Shown in pieces: positions 18,995 to 27,523 of a DNA stretch of 64,000 nt. The translations under genes and the position numbers were made by a program. Below the pieces are notes generated by a model that was not told the origin of the DNA, made no database searches, and worked only from the letters and a program-made list of their open reading frames with translations. Every line of letters begins with the position of its first letter. Position 1 is the first letter of the stretch. Source of the stretch: Brucella tritici (lineage in GTDB: Bacteria > Pseudomonadota > Alphaproteobacteria > Rhizobiales > Rhizobiaceae); assembly GCF_008932295.1 (NCBI RefSeq), contig NZ_WBWA01000001.1, positions 372,001 through 436,000 on the forward strand, in the 5' to 3' direction.

Positions 18995-19967
18995 GATGGA
19001 AACACCTAATCGAGCCCGGTGCGTCGAGGGGAGTGAGCGGCGGCATAGCCCCACGGCATTCATCGCTGACCCGCGGACAACGCGAAGCAAAGCCACACCC
19101 CATGTCACGTTCCATCAAACCTGGAACGACACCTTTAATTTCTGTCAGTCGCGACCGCCCCTCCTCCAAACGCCGCCCCAGACGAGGAAGAGATGCGACG
19201 AGGCCGCTCGTATAGGGGTGGCGCGGGTCGGTGAAGATTTCGCTTGCAGGGCGCTGTTCGACAATGTGGCCAGCATACATAACAGCAACACGATCGCACA
19301 TACGCGCCACCAGCCCCAGATCATGGGAGATCATGAGCACCGCGGTGCCCCGCGCTGTGCACAGGTCGAGGATCAATTCGACAATCTCTGCTTGAATCGT
19401 AACGTCCAGCGCAGTGGTCGGTTCATCGGCGATAAGCAGCGCAGGGTCGCATGCCAGCGCAATGGCGATCATGACCCGCTGGCGCATGCCACCGGATAAC
19501 TGATGCGGATAATCCTTGATGCGTCGCTCCGGGCTTGGAACCTGGACCTGCTCCAGAGCCTCAATGGCCTTCAATCGAGCTTGACGGGCGTTCATCCCCT
19601 TATGCAGCACGAACATCTCGCCGATCTGGTCGCCTATCGTCATCAAGGGATTGAGCGAGGTCATTGGTTCCTGAAAGATCATGGCGACGCGGTCACCCCG
19701 CAAACGCCTCAGATCCTTGTTGGGCAGACGACCAATATCCTGGCCTTCCAGAAGAACTCTTCCCTGGGTCACATTCATCGGCTCGCGCAGCAATCCCGCG
19801 ATCGTCAGCGCGCACAGACTTTTGCCACAGCCGGATTCCCCGACCAGCCCAAATACTTCGCCAGACCGGATGGAAAAATCCAGATTGCTGACCGCCGGGA
19901 ACGTGCGTCCTTTGGCCCGAAGCGCAATCGAGAGATCATCGACCTGTAAAATTGAATTGTCGGTCAT
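18987..19967 (-). CDS. Dipeptide/oligopeptide ABC transporter ATP-binding protein (DppD/OppD type)
   Basis: A 326-residue ATPase with Walker [10 protein letters not shown], the Q-loop [13 protein letters not shown], signature LSGGMRQRV, Walker [13 protein letters not shown] and MISHDLGLV. The C-terminus carries the oligo_HPY-type Cys cluster ([16 protein letters not shown]). Its start overlaps the upstream permease stop as TGATG. Together with the second ATPase, two permeases and a binding protein it makes a complete peptide-type importer. Confidence 0.93.
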   Translation of the reverse strand: MTDNSILQVDDLSIALRAKGRTFPAVSNLDFSIRSGEVFGLVGESGCGKSLCALTIAGLLREPMNVTQGRVLLEGQDIGRLPNKDLRRLRGDRVAMIFQEPMTSLNPLMTIGDQIGEMFVLHKGMNARQARLKAIEALEQVQVPSPERRIKDYPHQLSGGMRQRVMIAIALACDPALLIADEPTTALDVTIQAEIVELILDLCTARGTAVLMISHDLGLVARMCDRVAVMYAGHIVEQRPASEIFTDPRHPYTSGLVASLPRLGRRLEEGRSRLTEIKGVVPGLMERDMGCGFASRCPRVSDECRGAMPPLTPLDAPGSIRCFHHD

Positions 19968-20848
19968 CAGCGCTTTGACCTCCCATGAGGATCCAGCAGG
20001 TCGCGCAGTCCATCCCCCAGCATGTTAAAGCCGAGAACGGTAATAAACAGCGCCATTCCTGGGAAAATGGCTACCCATGGCGCCACCATCAACTGCTCAC
20101 GAGCACGCGCCAACATGCCCCCCCAGCTCGGTGCTGGCGGAACGACGCCCAGTCCTAGAAATGACAGCGATGCTTCCGCCATAATTGCCGATCCAATGCC
20201 CATCGTGGCGACCACGATCAAAGGTCCACCGATATTGGGCAGAATTTCCCGCATCATGATGTAAAGCTTGTTGAAACCCAGCGTGCGGGCTGCCTGCACA
20301 TAATTCTGCGATTTCTGGGTTAGAACCTGCGCACGTGAAATTCGACAGCTATAGGCCCAGTCCGTCAAACCGAGCGCAATCAACAAGCTCAAAAGCCCAG
20401 GTCCAAGCACGGCCATCAGCGCCAGTGCAAAGACAATGGTGGGAATTGACAGCATCAAATTGGTAAGGCCTTGGACGAATTCGTCCCACCAGCCGCCAAT
20501 ATAGCCCGCTGAGAGACCGAGCAACACGCCGATACACGTATTCATCATTTGAATGGCAAGCCCTATCATCAGCGAAATACGCGCGCCATAGACGATGCGC
20601 GAAAAAATATCCCGGCCCTGCTCATCGGTACCAAACCAGAACTGCGCGCTTGGTGCTTCTTCGGCATAAAGGAGATTGGAATTGGAGACCGGATCATAGT
20701 GGGCAATCCATGGCGCGAAGAGTGCTACCAGAACAATGGTCACGAATATCGTGAGCCCTATGAGAAGATTGGAGCGTATCATGAATACCGCCTGTCCCGA
20801 TCGAAATGTCTGAATAACTGCAGAGGACGCTTTTCCATAAGCGATCAC
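19967..20848 (-). CDS. Dipeptide-type ABC transporter permease (DppC type)
   Basis: A 293-residue inner-membrane permease. One hydrophobic helix near the N-terminus is followed by the DppC/OppC marker WFGTDEQGRDIFSRIVYGAR, and the EAA loop ARTLGFNKLYIMMREILPN contacts the ATPase. The start codon read here is GTG (20846-20848), overlapping the stop of the upstream permease (GTGA); an internal ATG near 20780 is an alternative. It forms the channel with the DppB-type permease. Confidence 0.9.
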   Translation of the reverse strand: MIAYGKASSAVIQTFRSGQAVFMIRSNLLIGLTIFVTIVLVALFAPWIAHYDPVSNSNLLYAEEAPSAQFWFGTDEQGRDIFSRIVYGARISLMIGLAIQMMNTCIGVLLGLSAGYIGGWWDEFVQGLTNLMLSIPTIVFALALMAVLGPGLLSLLIALGLTDWAYSCRISRAQVLTQKSQNYVQAARTLGFNKLYIMMREILPNIGGPLIVVATMGIGSAIMAEASLSFLGLGVVPPAPSWGGMLARAREQLMVAPWVAIFPGMALFITVLGFNMLGDGLRDLLDPHGRSKR

Positions 20849-21789
20849 CGATATCGAATGCGCGGATCGATCGCGAGATATGCGATATCGACAAGCGTAT
20901 TGATGACGAGAAAGAAGAGCACGATCACAAGAATGCAGCCCTGTACCGTTGGAATGTCACGCATGGAGACCGACTGCGTAAGCAGCGAACCGATACCCGG
21001 CCAGGCAAAGAGATTTTCGATGACCACCGATCCGCCTAGCATTGAACCGAACTGCAAGCCGATCGTTGTCAGTATCAAAACGAATGCATTCCGCGCCATG
21101 TGCTTGGTCACAATGCGGAATTCCGAATTACCTTTTGATCTGGCAGTGCGAACAAAATCGGCATTCATGGTTTCGAGAACGGCTGCGCGGGTCGTGCGGG
21201 CCAAAAGCGCCATCGGGGCAATGCCAAGAGCCAGAGCTGGCAGTATCAGGTTCTTTAGATTGCCGTTACCATAACCGAAGGTAGGCAACAGTCCCAGTTT
21301 CAGCGAAACGAAATACATAGCCAGCAAGCCGAACCAGAAACCAGGCAAAGACAGACCCGATACAGCTGTTATCATAGCCGTTGTATCAAGCCAGGTACCT
21401 TGTCGCACCGCAGCCAGAAAGCCGAGCGGCAAGCCAATGATGATGGCAAAGAAAATAGCGGCAACGGCAAGCTTGAACGAGGCGACAATTCGGCCAGACA
21501 ACATGGCCGTAACCGGGCGCTGCGTGGAGAATGACTTCCCGAGATCGCCAGTTGCAAGTCCGGTGATATATTTGCCGAACCGGTCTAACAGGGGGTCTTT
21601 CAACCCCAGTTCTTTTTCGATACGTTCCACAACCGCTGGGTCAATGTCACGTTTATCACCTGCAAGCGATGACACAAACGTGCCGGGCATCACGCTGAAT
21701 AGAAAGAAAATCAACGTTATTGCAGCAAAGACCGTGACCAGAGATTGCAGCATTCGTCTGCCAATCACCATCAACATAAGAATATCCAT
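20845..21789 (-). CDS. Dipeptide-type ABC transporter permease (DppB type)
   Basis: A 314-residue permease with a typical DppB N-terminus (GRRMLQSLVTVFAAITLIFF), a large periplasmic loop (KELGLKDPLLDRFGKYI, DLGKSFSTQRPV) and the EAA loop TARSKGNSEFRIVTKHMARN. ATG 21789 is chosen; a GTG at 21819 is possible but would add ten atypical residues. The gene is separated from the binding-protein gene by ~160 bp containing a hairpin, a common arrangement that lets the binding protein be made in excess. Confidence 0.88.
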   Translation of the reverse strand: MDILMLMVIGRRMLQSLVTVFAAITLIFFLFSVMPGTFVSSLAGDKRDIDPAVVERIEKELGLKDPLLDRFGKYITGLATGDLGKSFSTQRPVTAMLSGRIVASFKLAVAAIFFAIIIGLPLGFLAAVRQGTWLDTTAMITAVSGLSLPGFWFGLLAMYFVSLKLGLLPTFGYGNGNLKNLILPALALGIAPMALLARTTRAAVLETMNADFVRTARSKGNSEFRIVTKHMARNAFVLILTTIGLQFGSMLGGSVVIENLFAWPGIGSLLTQSVSMRDIPTVQGCILVIVLFFLVINTLVDIAYLAIDPRIRYR

Positions 21790-21904
21790 AATTGTGTCTG
21801 GAGCGCACTCCGACCGCACGGACCGAAAGCGCTGAAAGCGTTCACTTCTGAACGCTGTATTTGAACGACATTCGAGAGGCGCTTTCGCTTATCCCGGCAG
21901 TCTG

Positions 21905-21934
21905 GCACCGCACATCCTTTCGGGTGCACGGTGC
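21905..21934 (-). terminator. Hairpin between binding-protein and permease genes
   Basis: GCACCG (21905-21910) pairs with CGGTGC (21929-21934), and the inner CAC and CC pair with GTG and GG, with a small bulge. It lies 15 bp after the binding-protein stop on the minus strand. It is probably a partial terminator or mRNA stabiliser that sets unequal expression within the operon. Confidence 0.45.
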
Positions 21935-21948
21935 TGGGCTATTCTGGC

Positions 21949-23553
21949 TCACTGCCTGCCGGGAGCATTATCGTCGAGCCAAAGCGAATCTACCTCGATA
22001 ATTGCTGCTTCGGTCACGTTTGCGTCAACACCATGAATCCATGGTTGGGTTGCCACTACAGCCTTGTTGTAGTTGTTGAACCAAACAGGCGCTTTTTCGA
22101 AAATATAGCCGTCAGCCTTTTTCAACAGTTCCACACGTTTGGCTGGATCCGCTTCGGCTGCAGCCTCATCGAGGATCGCATCGTAAGCCGGATCTTTGAA
22201 CGCACTGCGATTGCAGCCAGAACGGCTTACGCGGCTATCGAAGCAGCGCAATGCATTGAGCGAATCCGGGCCTGTCCCCGCCGAGCGGAACCAGGCCATT
22301 GCTTTACCCTGATCCATTTCGTCAACAAGCGTATTGGAATCCACGACTTTTGCCGTGGCAGTAATGCCTACCTCCTTGAGAAACGGCATCATTGCTTCCA
22401 AAACTCCAAGGCTCGAAGTTCCTTCCGTCACCGAGATCGTGACCTCGAAGCCGTTCGGATAGCCTGCTTGTGCCAGCAGTTGCTTCGCCTTGGCCGGATC
22501 GTAGGGATAAGGTGCGCGTTCCTTGTCGAAAGCTGCGGCAGTGGCCGGTAACCAGCCTGTTGCTTTGTACGCCTTGTCCTTGAGAAGCTTGCGGATGATG
22601 ATATCGCGATCAACAGCATAATTGATCGCCTGACGCACACGCACATCATCGAAAGGCTTCTTATCGGTATTCATGCCCATATGCCGCGTGAAGACTTCTG
22701 AAAGTTCGATCAAACCTTTGGAAAGTTCAGGATCGGCCTTGTAGAGAACATAGGCATTTTCCGACAAAACGGTGGCGTCCAGCTCACCTGCACGGAAAGC
22801 CATATCAAGCGCGCTATTATCACCGGAAATGGTGAATTCAACCGCATTGGCATAAGGTTTGCCCGATTTGAAGTATTTATCAAATTTCTTGCCGGAAATC
22901 TTGGAACCCTCGACATGGCTTTCAAATTTGAATGGCCCTAACCCCACAGGATGAGAAAGGAAATTTCCGCTTTCCACTTCTTCCCTCGGCAAAATCGCCG
23001 TTATGGCTTCGAAGAACTGCGTTCCGGGATCGACGAGATCCTTGAATGTCAGAGAGAAAGTGCGGTCGTCGATTTTTTTGATGCCGCTGATTTCCTTGGC
23101 TTCACCCTTCGCATATTCCTGCGCGCCAGCCAGTGTTCCGACTTGTACCGCCCCCGGATAGCCTTTCGTGGGGTCCATGATACGCGTGTAAGACCACACC
23201 ACATCGTCCGTCGTCAGTTTGCGGCCATTGTGGAAATAGATATTGTCGAAAAGTTCATAAGTGAACGTCTTGCCATCTTCGCTGATCTTTACCAACCTGG
23301 CAAGATCGAGTGCCGGCGCGTTCTTTTCCGATTCCCACGTATAGAGGGACCGATGAAACGCCTTGGAGACGACCATATCCTGCGATGTATAGGTCGCATG
23401 CGGATCCAGGCTCTTGAGAGCTGCGCCATAGGGCGCCGCCAAATGCAATGTGCCACCGGACTGGGGGGCATCGGCCCAAGCTGAGAACGCTGGTACAGCC
23501 ACCGTCAATGCCGCGCCCAACAGCGCCGCCTTGATAATCGAGCGATAATTCAT
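21949..23553 (-). CDS. Peptide-type ABC transporter substrate-binding protein (SBP_bac_5)
   Basis: A 534-residue periplasmic protein with signal peptide (MNYRSIIKAALLGAAL...SAWA). Family landmarks are SGGTLHLAAPYGAALKSLDP, LTTDDVVWSYTRIMDP, and DDVRVRQAINYAVDRD, which define the cluster C (DppA/OppA-like) fold. The C-terminal part has several Cys residues (RCFDSRVSRSGCNRSAF), unusual for DppA and possibly a disulfide near the pocket. It lies 35 bp downstream of the beta-lactamase-like hydrolase gene. The ligand could be a peptide, an opine or a murein peptide. Confidence 0.92.
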   Translation of the reverse strand: MNYRSIIKAALLGAALTVAVPAFSAWADAPQSGGTLHLAAPYGAALKSLDPHATYTSQDMVVSKAFHRSLYTWESEKNAPALDLARLVKISEDGKTFTYELFDNIYFHNGRKLTTDDVVWSYTRIMDPTKGYPGAVQVGTLAGAQEYAKGEAKEISGIKKIDDRTFSLTFKDLVDPGTQFFEAITAILPREEVESGNFLSHPVGLGPFKFESHVEGSKISGKKFDKYFKSGKPYANAVEFTISGDNSALDMAFRAGELDATVLSENAYVLYKADPELSKGLIELSEVFTRHMGMNTDKKPFDDVRVRQAINYAVDRDIIIRKLLKDKAYKATGWLPATAAAFDKERAPYPYDPAKAKQLLAQAGYPNGFEVTISVTEGTSSLGVLEAMMPFLKEVGITATAKVVDSNTLVDEMDQGKAMAWFRSAGTGPDSLNALRCFDSRVSRSGCNRSAFKDPAYDAILDEAAAEADPAKRVELLKKADGYIFEKAPVWFNNYNKAVVATQPWIHGVDANVTEAAIIEVDSLWLDDNAPGRQ

Positions 23554-23588
23554 CTTTTCCCCTTATGTTTGATTGGTTTTATCTTTGC

Positions 23589-24491
23589 TTAGCTTTGAAA
23601 CGCATATTCGTGAAAGCGCTTCGCGAATGTGGGAAGGAAGGTTTTGTCGTCTGCCGCCCACTTGCTGTCACACATGACGAACAAGACAAAACTTTTGCCA
23701 TCCGGCGCCTCCCCATAAACCAGATCATGTCTGGTCCAGGACGTATGCCCACCTTTCGACCAGGTCATCACTTCAGGCGGCAAGCCCTCAACCAGAAAGC
23801 CGCGAACCTGATCCCCTTCCGGCTCAGCATCGTTCGGATGCCGCTGAAATTCGCGATTCATCAGCCCCATCATCCACTTTGATCGCGGACGGGCATCGCG
23901 CGCGATGTCGTGCAATAGTGCAGCACCCGACAAAGGTGTAAGCAGATTGCCGTTCTGGCCATTGCGGATTTGTTTGGCTCGCCCATAGGGACTGTCTTCG
24001 TAGGTACCGTGCAAGACATTGATGCCTGCAAATTCCATACGGTTTTGTGAATCGTACCATTGCTGGACGCGGTGGCGCGCGGCGCACCAGTCTTCAAGCG
24101 CTTTGCCTTGCAGGCATGCACCGTCATCCGCTCCTGTTAGACGGCCAACGAGGTAAACAGTGGCCTCATTGGAAGAAATCGCCATCATCTGTGCAGCAGC
24201 GCGATCGTCTTCCTCATCTTCCGCAATCACGCCGTCCTCACGGAATGCAGCCAGAGCGTCCAGAAAGAACAGCTTGATAACGCTTGCCGGATAAATCGGC
24301 TTGTCAGCCTGATGCCCATACCATGGCGATTGGAGGAAGGGGCCAGGGTCGCACGAACGCAGTGTTGCGTTGTAGATGCAGGCTGCAACCCCAACCTGGC
24401 TTTCATCGAGCGCTCCACCGGTCGATGCCAGCGCGTCTGCCAAAGCGCGCTCCGCCGGATGGGACGTTGAGATGAGAGTTGTAGTATTCAT
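23589..24491 (-). CDS. Class A beta-lactamase-like serine hydrolase, probably cytosolic
   Basis: A 300-residue protein with the penicillin-recognising triad: S70-V-I-K73 (SxxK), S106-S-N108 (SxN) and K246-G-G (KTG box). It has no signal peptide, so it is not a normal periplasmic beta-lactamase and more likely a D-amino-acid peptide or amide hydrolase. No convincing ExxLN omega-loop was found. ATG 24491 is chosen because AAGGGG lies upstream. It is the first gene of the peptide ABC operon and divergent from a LysR gene. Both ends of the operon therefore encode hydrolases of folds that act on peptidoglycan-like substrates. Confidence 0.8.
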   Translation of the reverse strand: MNTTTLISTSHPAERALADALASTGGALDESQVGVAACIYNATLRSCDPGPFLQSPWYGHQADKPIYPASVIKLFFLDALAAFREDGVIAEDEEDDRAAAQMMAISSNEATVYLVGRLTGADDGACLQGKALEDWCAARHRVQQWYDSQNRMEFAGINVLHGTYEDSPYGRAKQIRNGQNGNLLTPLSGAALLHDIARDARPRSKWMMGLMNREFQRHPNDAEPEGDQVRGFLVEGLPPEVMTWSKGGHTSWTRHDLVYGEAPDGKSFVLFVMCDSKWAADDKTFLPTFAKRFHEYAFQS

Positions 24492-24561
24492 TTCTATCCC
24501 CTTGTTCTGTTCTGATTTAGCCAAGGAAATTTTTTATTTGATATAGAAAACTTATTAGAAG

Positions 24562-24582
24562 TTCATGCATATTGGATATGAA
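24562..24582. promoter_or_regulatory. LysR-type T-N11-A box in divergent promoter
   Basis: TTCAT (24562-24566) and ATGAA (24578-24582) form an inverted repeat with an 11-nt spacer, the classic LysR-family recognition geometry. It lies 36 bp before the LysR start and 70 bp before the divergent hydrolase start, so it can serve both. Confidence 0.55.
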
Positions 24583-24618
24583 GTGGCGGCCAGACGGCGC
24601 AATTAAAGCGAGAAACCC

Positions 24619-25572
24619 ATGCAATCGCGGAAAAACCATATCAATGTTCGTCAAGTAGAAATTTTCCGCGCCACGATGAAATTTGGCACTGTCACGGCCG
24701 CTGCCGCTGCTCTTGGGTCATCCCAACCCACCATCACTCGCGAGCTGTCCAGACTGGAAGAGCATATTGGATTTCGTCTATTCGAACGACGTTTGCAGCG
24801 CTTGGTACCGACGGCAAGAGCGCTCAAACTGTTTGAGGAAGTGCAGGCTTCATTCATTGGCCTGGATCGAATCAACGGCTTTATTGATCGCCTGCGGGAG
24901 GCCTCGGAGGAAATCCTGACGGTTTCCTCTCTGCCAGCCTTTGCACTGACTATATTGCCGGAGGCGGTTAAGCGGTTGAATGCAGATCATCCTGATTTAA
25001 CTCTGCAAATCAGCACCGTCGACCCACGCAATCAATCAAGCATTTCAGGCTTCAACTTCGATATCGGATTGATCGAGGACGTCTACACGGAGCGCGATGC
25101 CGATGCTCGCATTCTGTGGACTTTCAAGCTCGTCGCCGTTTTGCCTCCGCAGCATCCGCTCGCAACCCGGGACTTCCTCGAACCAGCCGATTTTGAAGGT
25201 ATTAATTTTATAAGCCTCGGCCCGCGGGATCCTTATCGGCTCAGCGTGGAACGCATATTCGATATGGCGGGTACGCAGCGTCGCCTGTTCCTGTCGTCGC
25301 AATCTGCTGGCGGTGTATGCGAATTGGTTCTGAAAGGCTTGGGTGCCTCCATCGTCAATCCCCTCACAGCGCTCAGCTACGAGCAGCAAGGCCTGGTCTT
25401 GAAACCCTTTTTACCCGCCCAGGATTTTGTGCTGTCTGTCCTCAGCCCCTTCAACCGGCCGATCGTTGCCAGTTCTGAATCTCTCGTAAAACATCTATCG
25501 CAAATCTGTGCAGAAACACATAACACACTGGTTCAGAAGGGCTTAATCTTGTCCGAAAACAAGAGAGTTTAG
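24619..25572 (+). CDS. LysR-family transcriptional regulator
   Basis: A 317-residue regulator. The N-terminal helix-turn-helix reads VRQVEIFRATMKFGTVTAAAAALGSSQPTITRELSRLEEHIGFRLFER, followed by the effector-binding domain with DIGLIEDV and GVCELVLKGLGASIVNPLTA. The latter resembles LysR regulators of amino acid or opine uptake (OccR/NocR type). It is divergent from the beta-lactamase-like hydrolase and peptide transporter operon, with a T-N11-A box between, so it probably activates that operon in response to the imported compound. It is convergent with the XRE gene at 25623. Confidence 0.93.
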   Translation: MQSRKNHINVRQVEIFRATMKFGTVTAAAAALGSSQPTITRELSRLEEHIGFRLFERRLQRLVPTARALKLFEEVQASFIGLDRINGFIDRLREASEEILTVSSLPAFALTILPEAVKRLNADHPDLTLQISTVDPRNQSSISGFNFDIGLIEDVYTERDADARILWTFKLVAVLPPQHPLATRDFLEPADFEGINFISLGPRDPYRLSVERIFDMAGTQRRLFLSSQSAGGVCELVLKGLGASIVNPLTALSYEQQGLVLKPFLPAQDFVLSVLSPFNRPIVASSESLVKHLSQICAETHNTLVQKGLILSENKRV

Positions 25573-25622
25573 ATAGATCAGATTTTCCATACGCTATTGA
25601 CTTAAATGCACACTCCAGCGAC

Positions 25623-26219
25623 CTAAACGGTCGCGGGAGAAACCACCCAAATAACCTCGCACGTGGTTTCGCCTACTGTCCAGAACCGAACCATGGACCG
25701 AGCAGGAAACGCAAAACTATCGCCAGTATTGATAACGAACTGCCTTTCATCAAGTTCCAACCCGAGTGTCCCCCGCAGCACCAGACCGCATTTCCCCCCA
25801 TCAGCATTGGAATAGGGCTCGCCCGAATCCGCACCCGGTTCCATCAGAAAGCGAAGCATCTGAATTTGCGGCTGGGTGTCAGGTGTCAGCAATTCTTTGA
25901 TCAGTGCGCCATCATTATAGGTCAAAGAGCGCCGGCTATTGCTCTGTACAATAAACTCGTTAGCCTGATTTTCGAGGTTGTTGTCCCGATGGAAAAGCCA
26001 GTTGACTGGCATATCCATCGCAGAACAAATGGCCCTGAGGGTTTTGATAGAGGGAGCAGCCAATCCGCGTTCCACCTGGCTCAACATGCCCACGGATATC
26101 CCGGCAGGCTCAGCCACCTGCTTCAACGACATACCTCGCATCTGGCGACGAAGCCGCAAAGTTTCACCAACCTGAACAGCATCGCTTTGCGATTCCATGA
26201 CACTCAGTTCTGTCGACAT
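25623..26219 (-). CDS. XRE-cupin transcriptional regulator (PuuR-like)
   Basis: A 198-residue regulator: an N-terminal Cro/CI helix-turn-helix (LRLRRQMRGMSLKQVAEPAGISVGMLSQVERGLAAPSIKTL, residues ~25-65) and a C-terminal cupin (GLVLRGTLGLEL...INTGDSFAFPARSMVRFW). This is the PuuR layout, in which the cupin senses a polyamine or related ligand. ATG 26219 is chosen because GAGAGGG precedes it; the long upstream extension covers the operator region. It is divergent from a polyamine-type ABC operon and has candidate operators in that promoter, so it is probably its repressor. Confidence 0.88.
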   Translation of the reverse strand: MSTELSVMESQSDAVQVGETLRLRRQMRGMSLKQVAEPAGISVGMLSQVERGLAAPSIKTLRAICSAMDMPVNWLFHRDNNLENQANEFIVQSNSRRSLTYNDGALIKELLTPDTQPQIQMLRFLMEPGADSGEPYSNADGGKCGLVLRGTLGLELDERQFVINTGDSFAFPARSMVRFWTVGETTCEVIWVVSPATV

Positions 26220-26254
26220 ATGCCACCCTCTCAAAGACTGAATCTTTGCATTCA

Positions 26255-26310
26255 TTAATACACCAATCAATTTAATTGTATTAAAAATATTTGACAAAAA
26301 TTTTAATACA
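26255..26310. promoter_or_regulatory. Three TTAATACA operator boxes for the XRE-cupin regulator
   Basis: TTAATACA occurs at 26255-26262 and 26303-26310, and its exact inverse TGTATTAA at 26277-26284. The first two facing boxes form a 14-nt-spaced perfect inverted repeat; the third lies inside the promoter between the -35 and -10. This array in the divergent promoter is a strong candidate for binding of the PuuR-like regulator. Confidence 0.6.
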
Positions 26311-26318
26311 GTCATAAT
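26291..26318 (+). promoter_or_regulatory. Sigma70-type promoter of the polyamine-type transporter operon
   Basis: TTGACA at 26291-26296 and CATAAT at 26313-26318, with a 16-bp spacer, form a near-consensus promoter about 95 bp upstream of the binding-protein start. A TTAATACA box at 26303-26310 sits in the spacer, as expected for repression by steric block. Confidence 0.6.
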
Positions 26319-26413
26319 TTTAACATAACACGTGCGGATCGCAATCAAGAACATCTCTATTCAGGCCGATCGAACGTGGGGAACAGTATCTCGGGATTTT
26401 GGGAGGAATCATC

Positions 26414-27442
26414 ATGAGAGCTATCAGGATTGCAGCACTTTGCGCCGTCATGACATCCGTCTCTGCCACTGCTATGGCAAGAGACCTAACTATCGCCGGG
26501 TGGGGTGGGAATTATCAAGATGCTCAGCGCGAGGCCTATTTCAAGTCCATTGCGGAGAAATTGGACGTCAACATAGTTGAGACGACCTATCTTGGCGGAC
26601 TGGCTGAAATCAAGGCCATGGTAGATACCGGCAATGTTACCTGGGATTTTCTCATCATGGGAGGCTCAGAGCTGCAACTGGCCTGTGACGAAGGCCTGTT
26701 GGAAGAACTTGATTGGAAAGCGATTGGTGAGAGCAATCTGTTACCGGGGGCCGCAACGCCATGTGGTGTCGGCAATGTGGTAATAGGAAATGGTTATGCC
26801 TATAATTCTAAGGCGTTTCCTCAGCCGCCGCTTGATTGGAAGGACTTTTTCGATCGCGAAAAGTTTCCCGGCAAACGTGGTATCCGCAATAGTCCTAGCA
26901 TGAACCTCGAATACGCTCTCATGGCCGATGGTGTAGCCCCAGATAAGGTCTATGAAGTGCTGGCTACACCAGAAGGAGTGGATCGGGCATTTGCGCAATT
27001 CGACAAAATCAAGGACCTGTTGCAATTTTGGGAATCGGGCGCACAACCCATAGAATGGCTTGCCAGCAATAATGTCGCCATGTCCACCGGATATAATGGT
27101 CGCGCGGTCATGGCTAAGCGGGAAGGCAAGCCTATTGAATTTGTCTGGAAGAACCATCTGGTTAACATGGATGGTTGGGCGATGGTCAAGGGCTCGCCTT
27201 ACAAGGACAAGATCAACGATATCTTCAAAATCGTCAACGACCCACAGAACCAGGCAAAATTCTCATCCCTGATGCCCTATGGCCCGTCCAACACCAAAGC
27301 GGCGGAATCTCTAACACCGGAAATGCTGAAAGAATTGCCTGCTGCGGACAATATCAAGGATGCGGCCTTTTATTCCGATACTTTTTGGGTAGAGCATCTG
27401 GATGACCTGACAGAGCGCTGGACCCGATGGGCGACACAATAA
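26414..27442 (+). CDS. Polyamine-type ABC transporter substrate-binding protein (PotD/SBP_bac_8 family)
   Basis: A 342-residue periplasmic protein with signal peptide (MRAIRIAALCAVMTSVSATAMA). Mature landmarks are LTIAGWGGNYQDAQREAYFK, VTWDFLIMGGSELQLACDEGLLEELDW, GNVVIGNGYAYNSKAF, and the C-terminal WVEHLDDLTERWTRWA. This pattern is the PotD-like family for spermidine, putrescine and related amines. ATG 26414 follows GGGAGG; an upstream GTG/ATG-type start is rejected. It begins the operon of permeases, ATPase, cupin, oxidase and EamA exporter. Confidence 0.9.
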   Translation: MRAIRIAALCAVMTSVSATAMARDLTIAGWGGNYQDAQREAYFKSIAEKLDVNIVETTYLGGLAEIKAMVDTGNVTWDFLIMGGSELQLACDEGLLEELDWKAIGESNLLPGAATPCGVGNVVIGNGYAYNSKAFPQPPLDWKDFFDREKFPGKRGIRNSPSMNLEYALMADGVAPDKVYEVLATPEGVDRAFAQFDKIKDLLQFWESGAQPIEWLASNNVAMSTGYNGRAVMAKREGKPIEFVWKNHLVNMDGWAMVKGSPYKDKINDIFKIVNDPQNQAKFSSLMPYGPSNTKAAESLTPEMLKELPAADNIKDAAFYSDTFWVEHLDDLTERWTRWATQ

Positions 27443-27523
27443 ACTCCAGTCAGTCAAATACTCCTTGTTGAGAGCCTCCGGCGGTCGATCCGCCGGAACA
27501 AACATCCCAAAAAGGCGAGCAGA

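Noticed and set aside
23589-24491. True secreted beta-lactamase giving antibiotic resistance
   Set aside because: There is no signal peptide and no clear ExxLN omega-loop; the operon context points to peptide catabolism.
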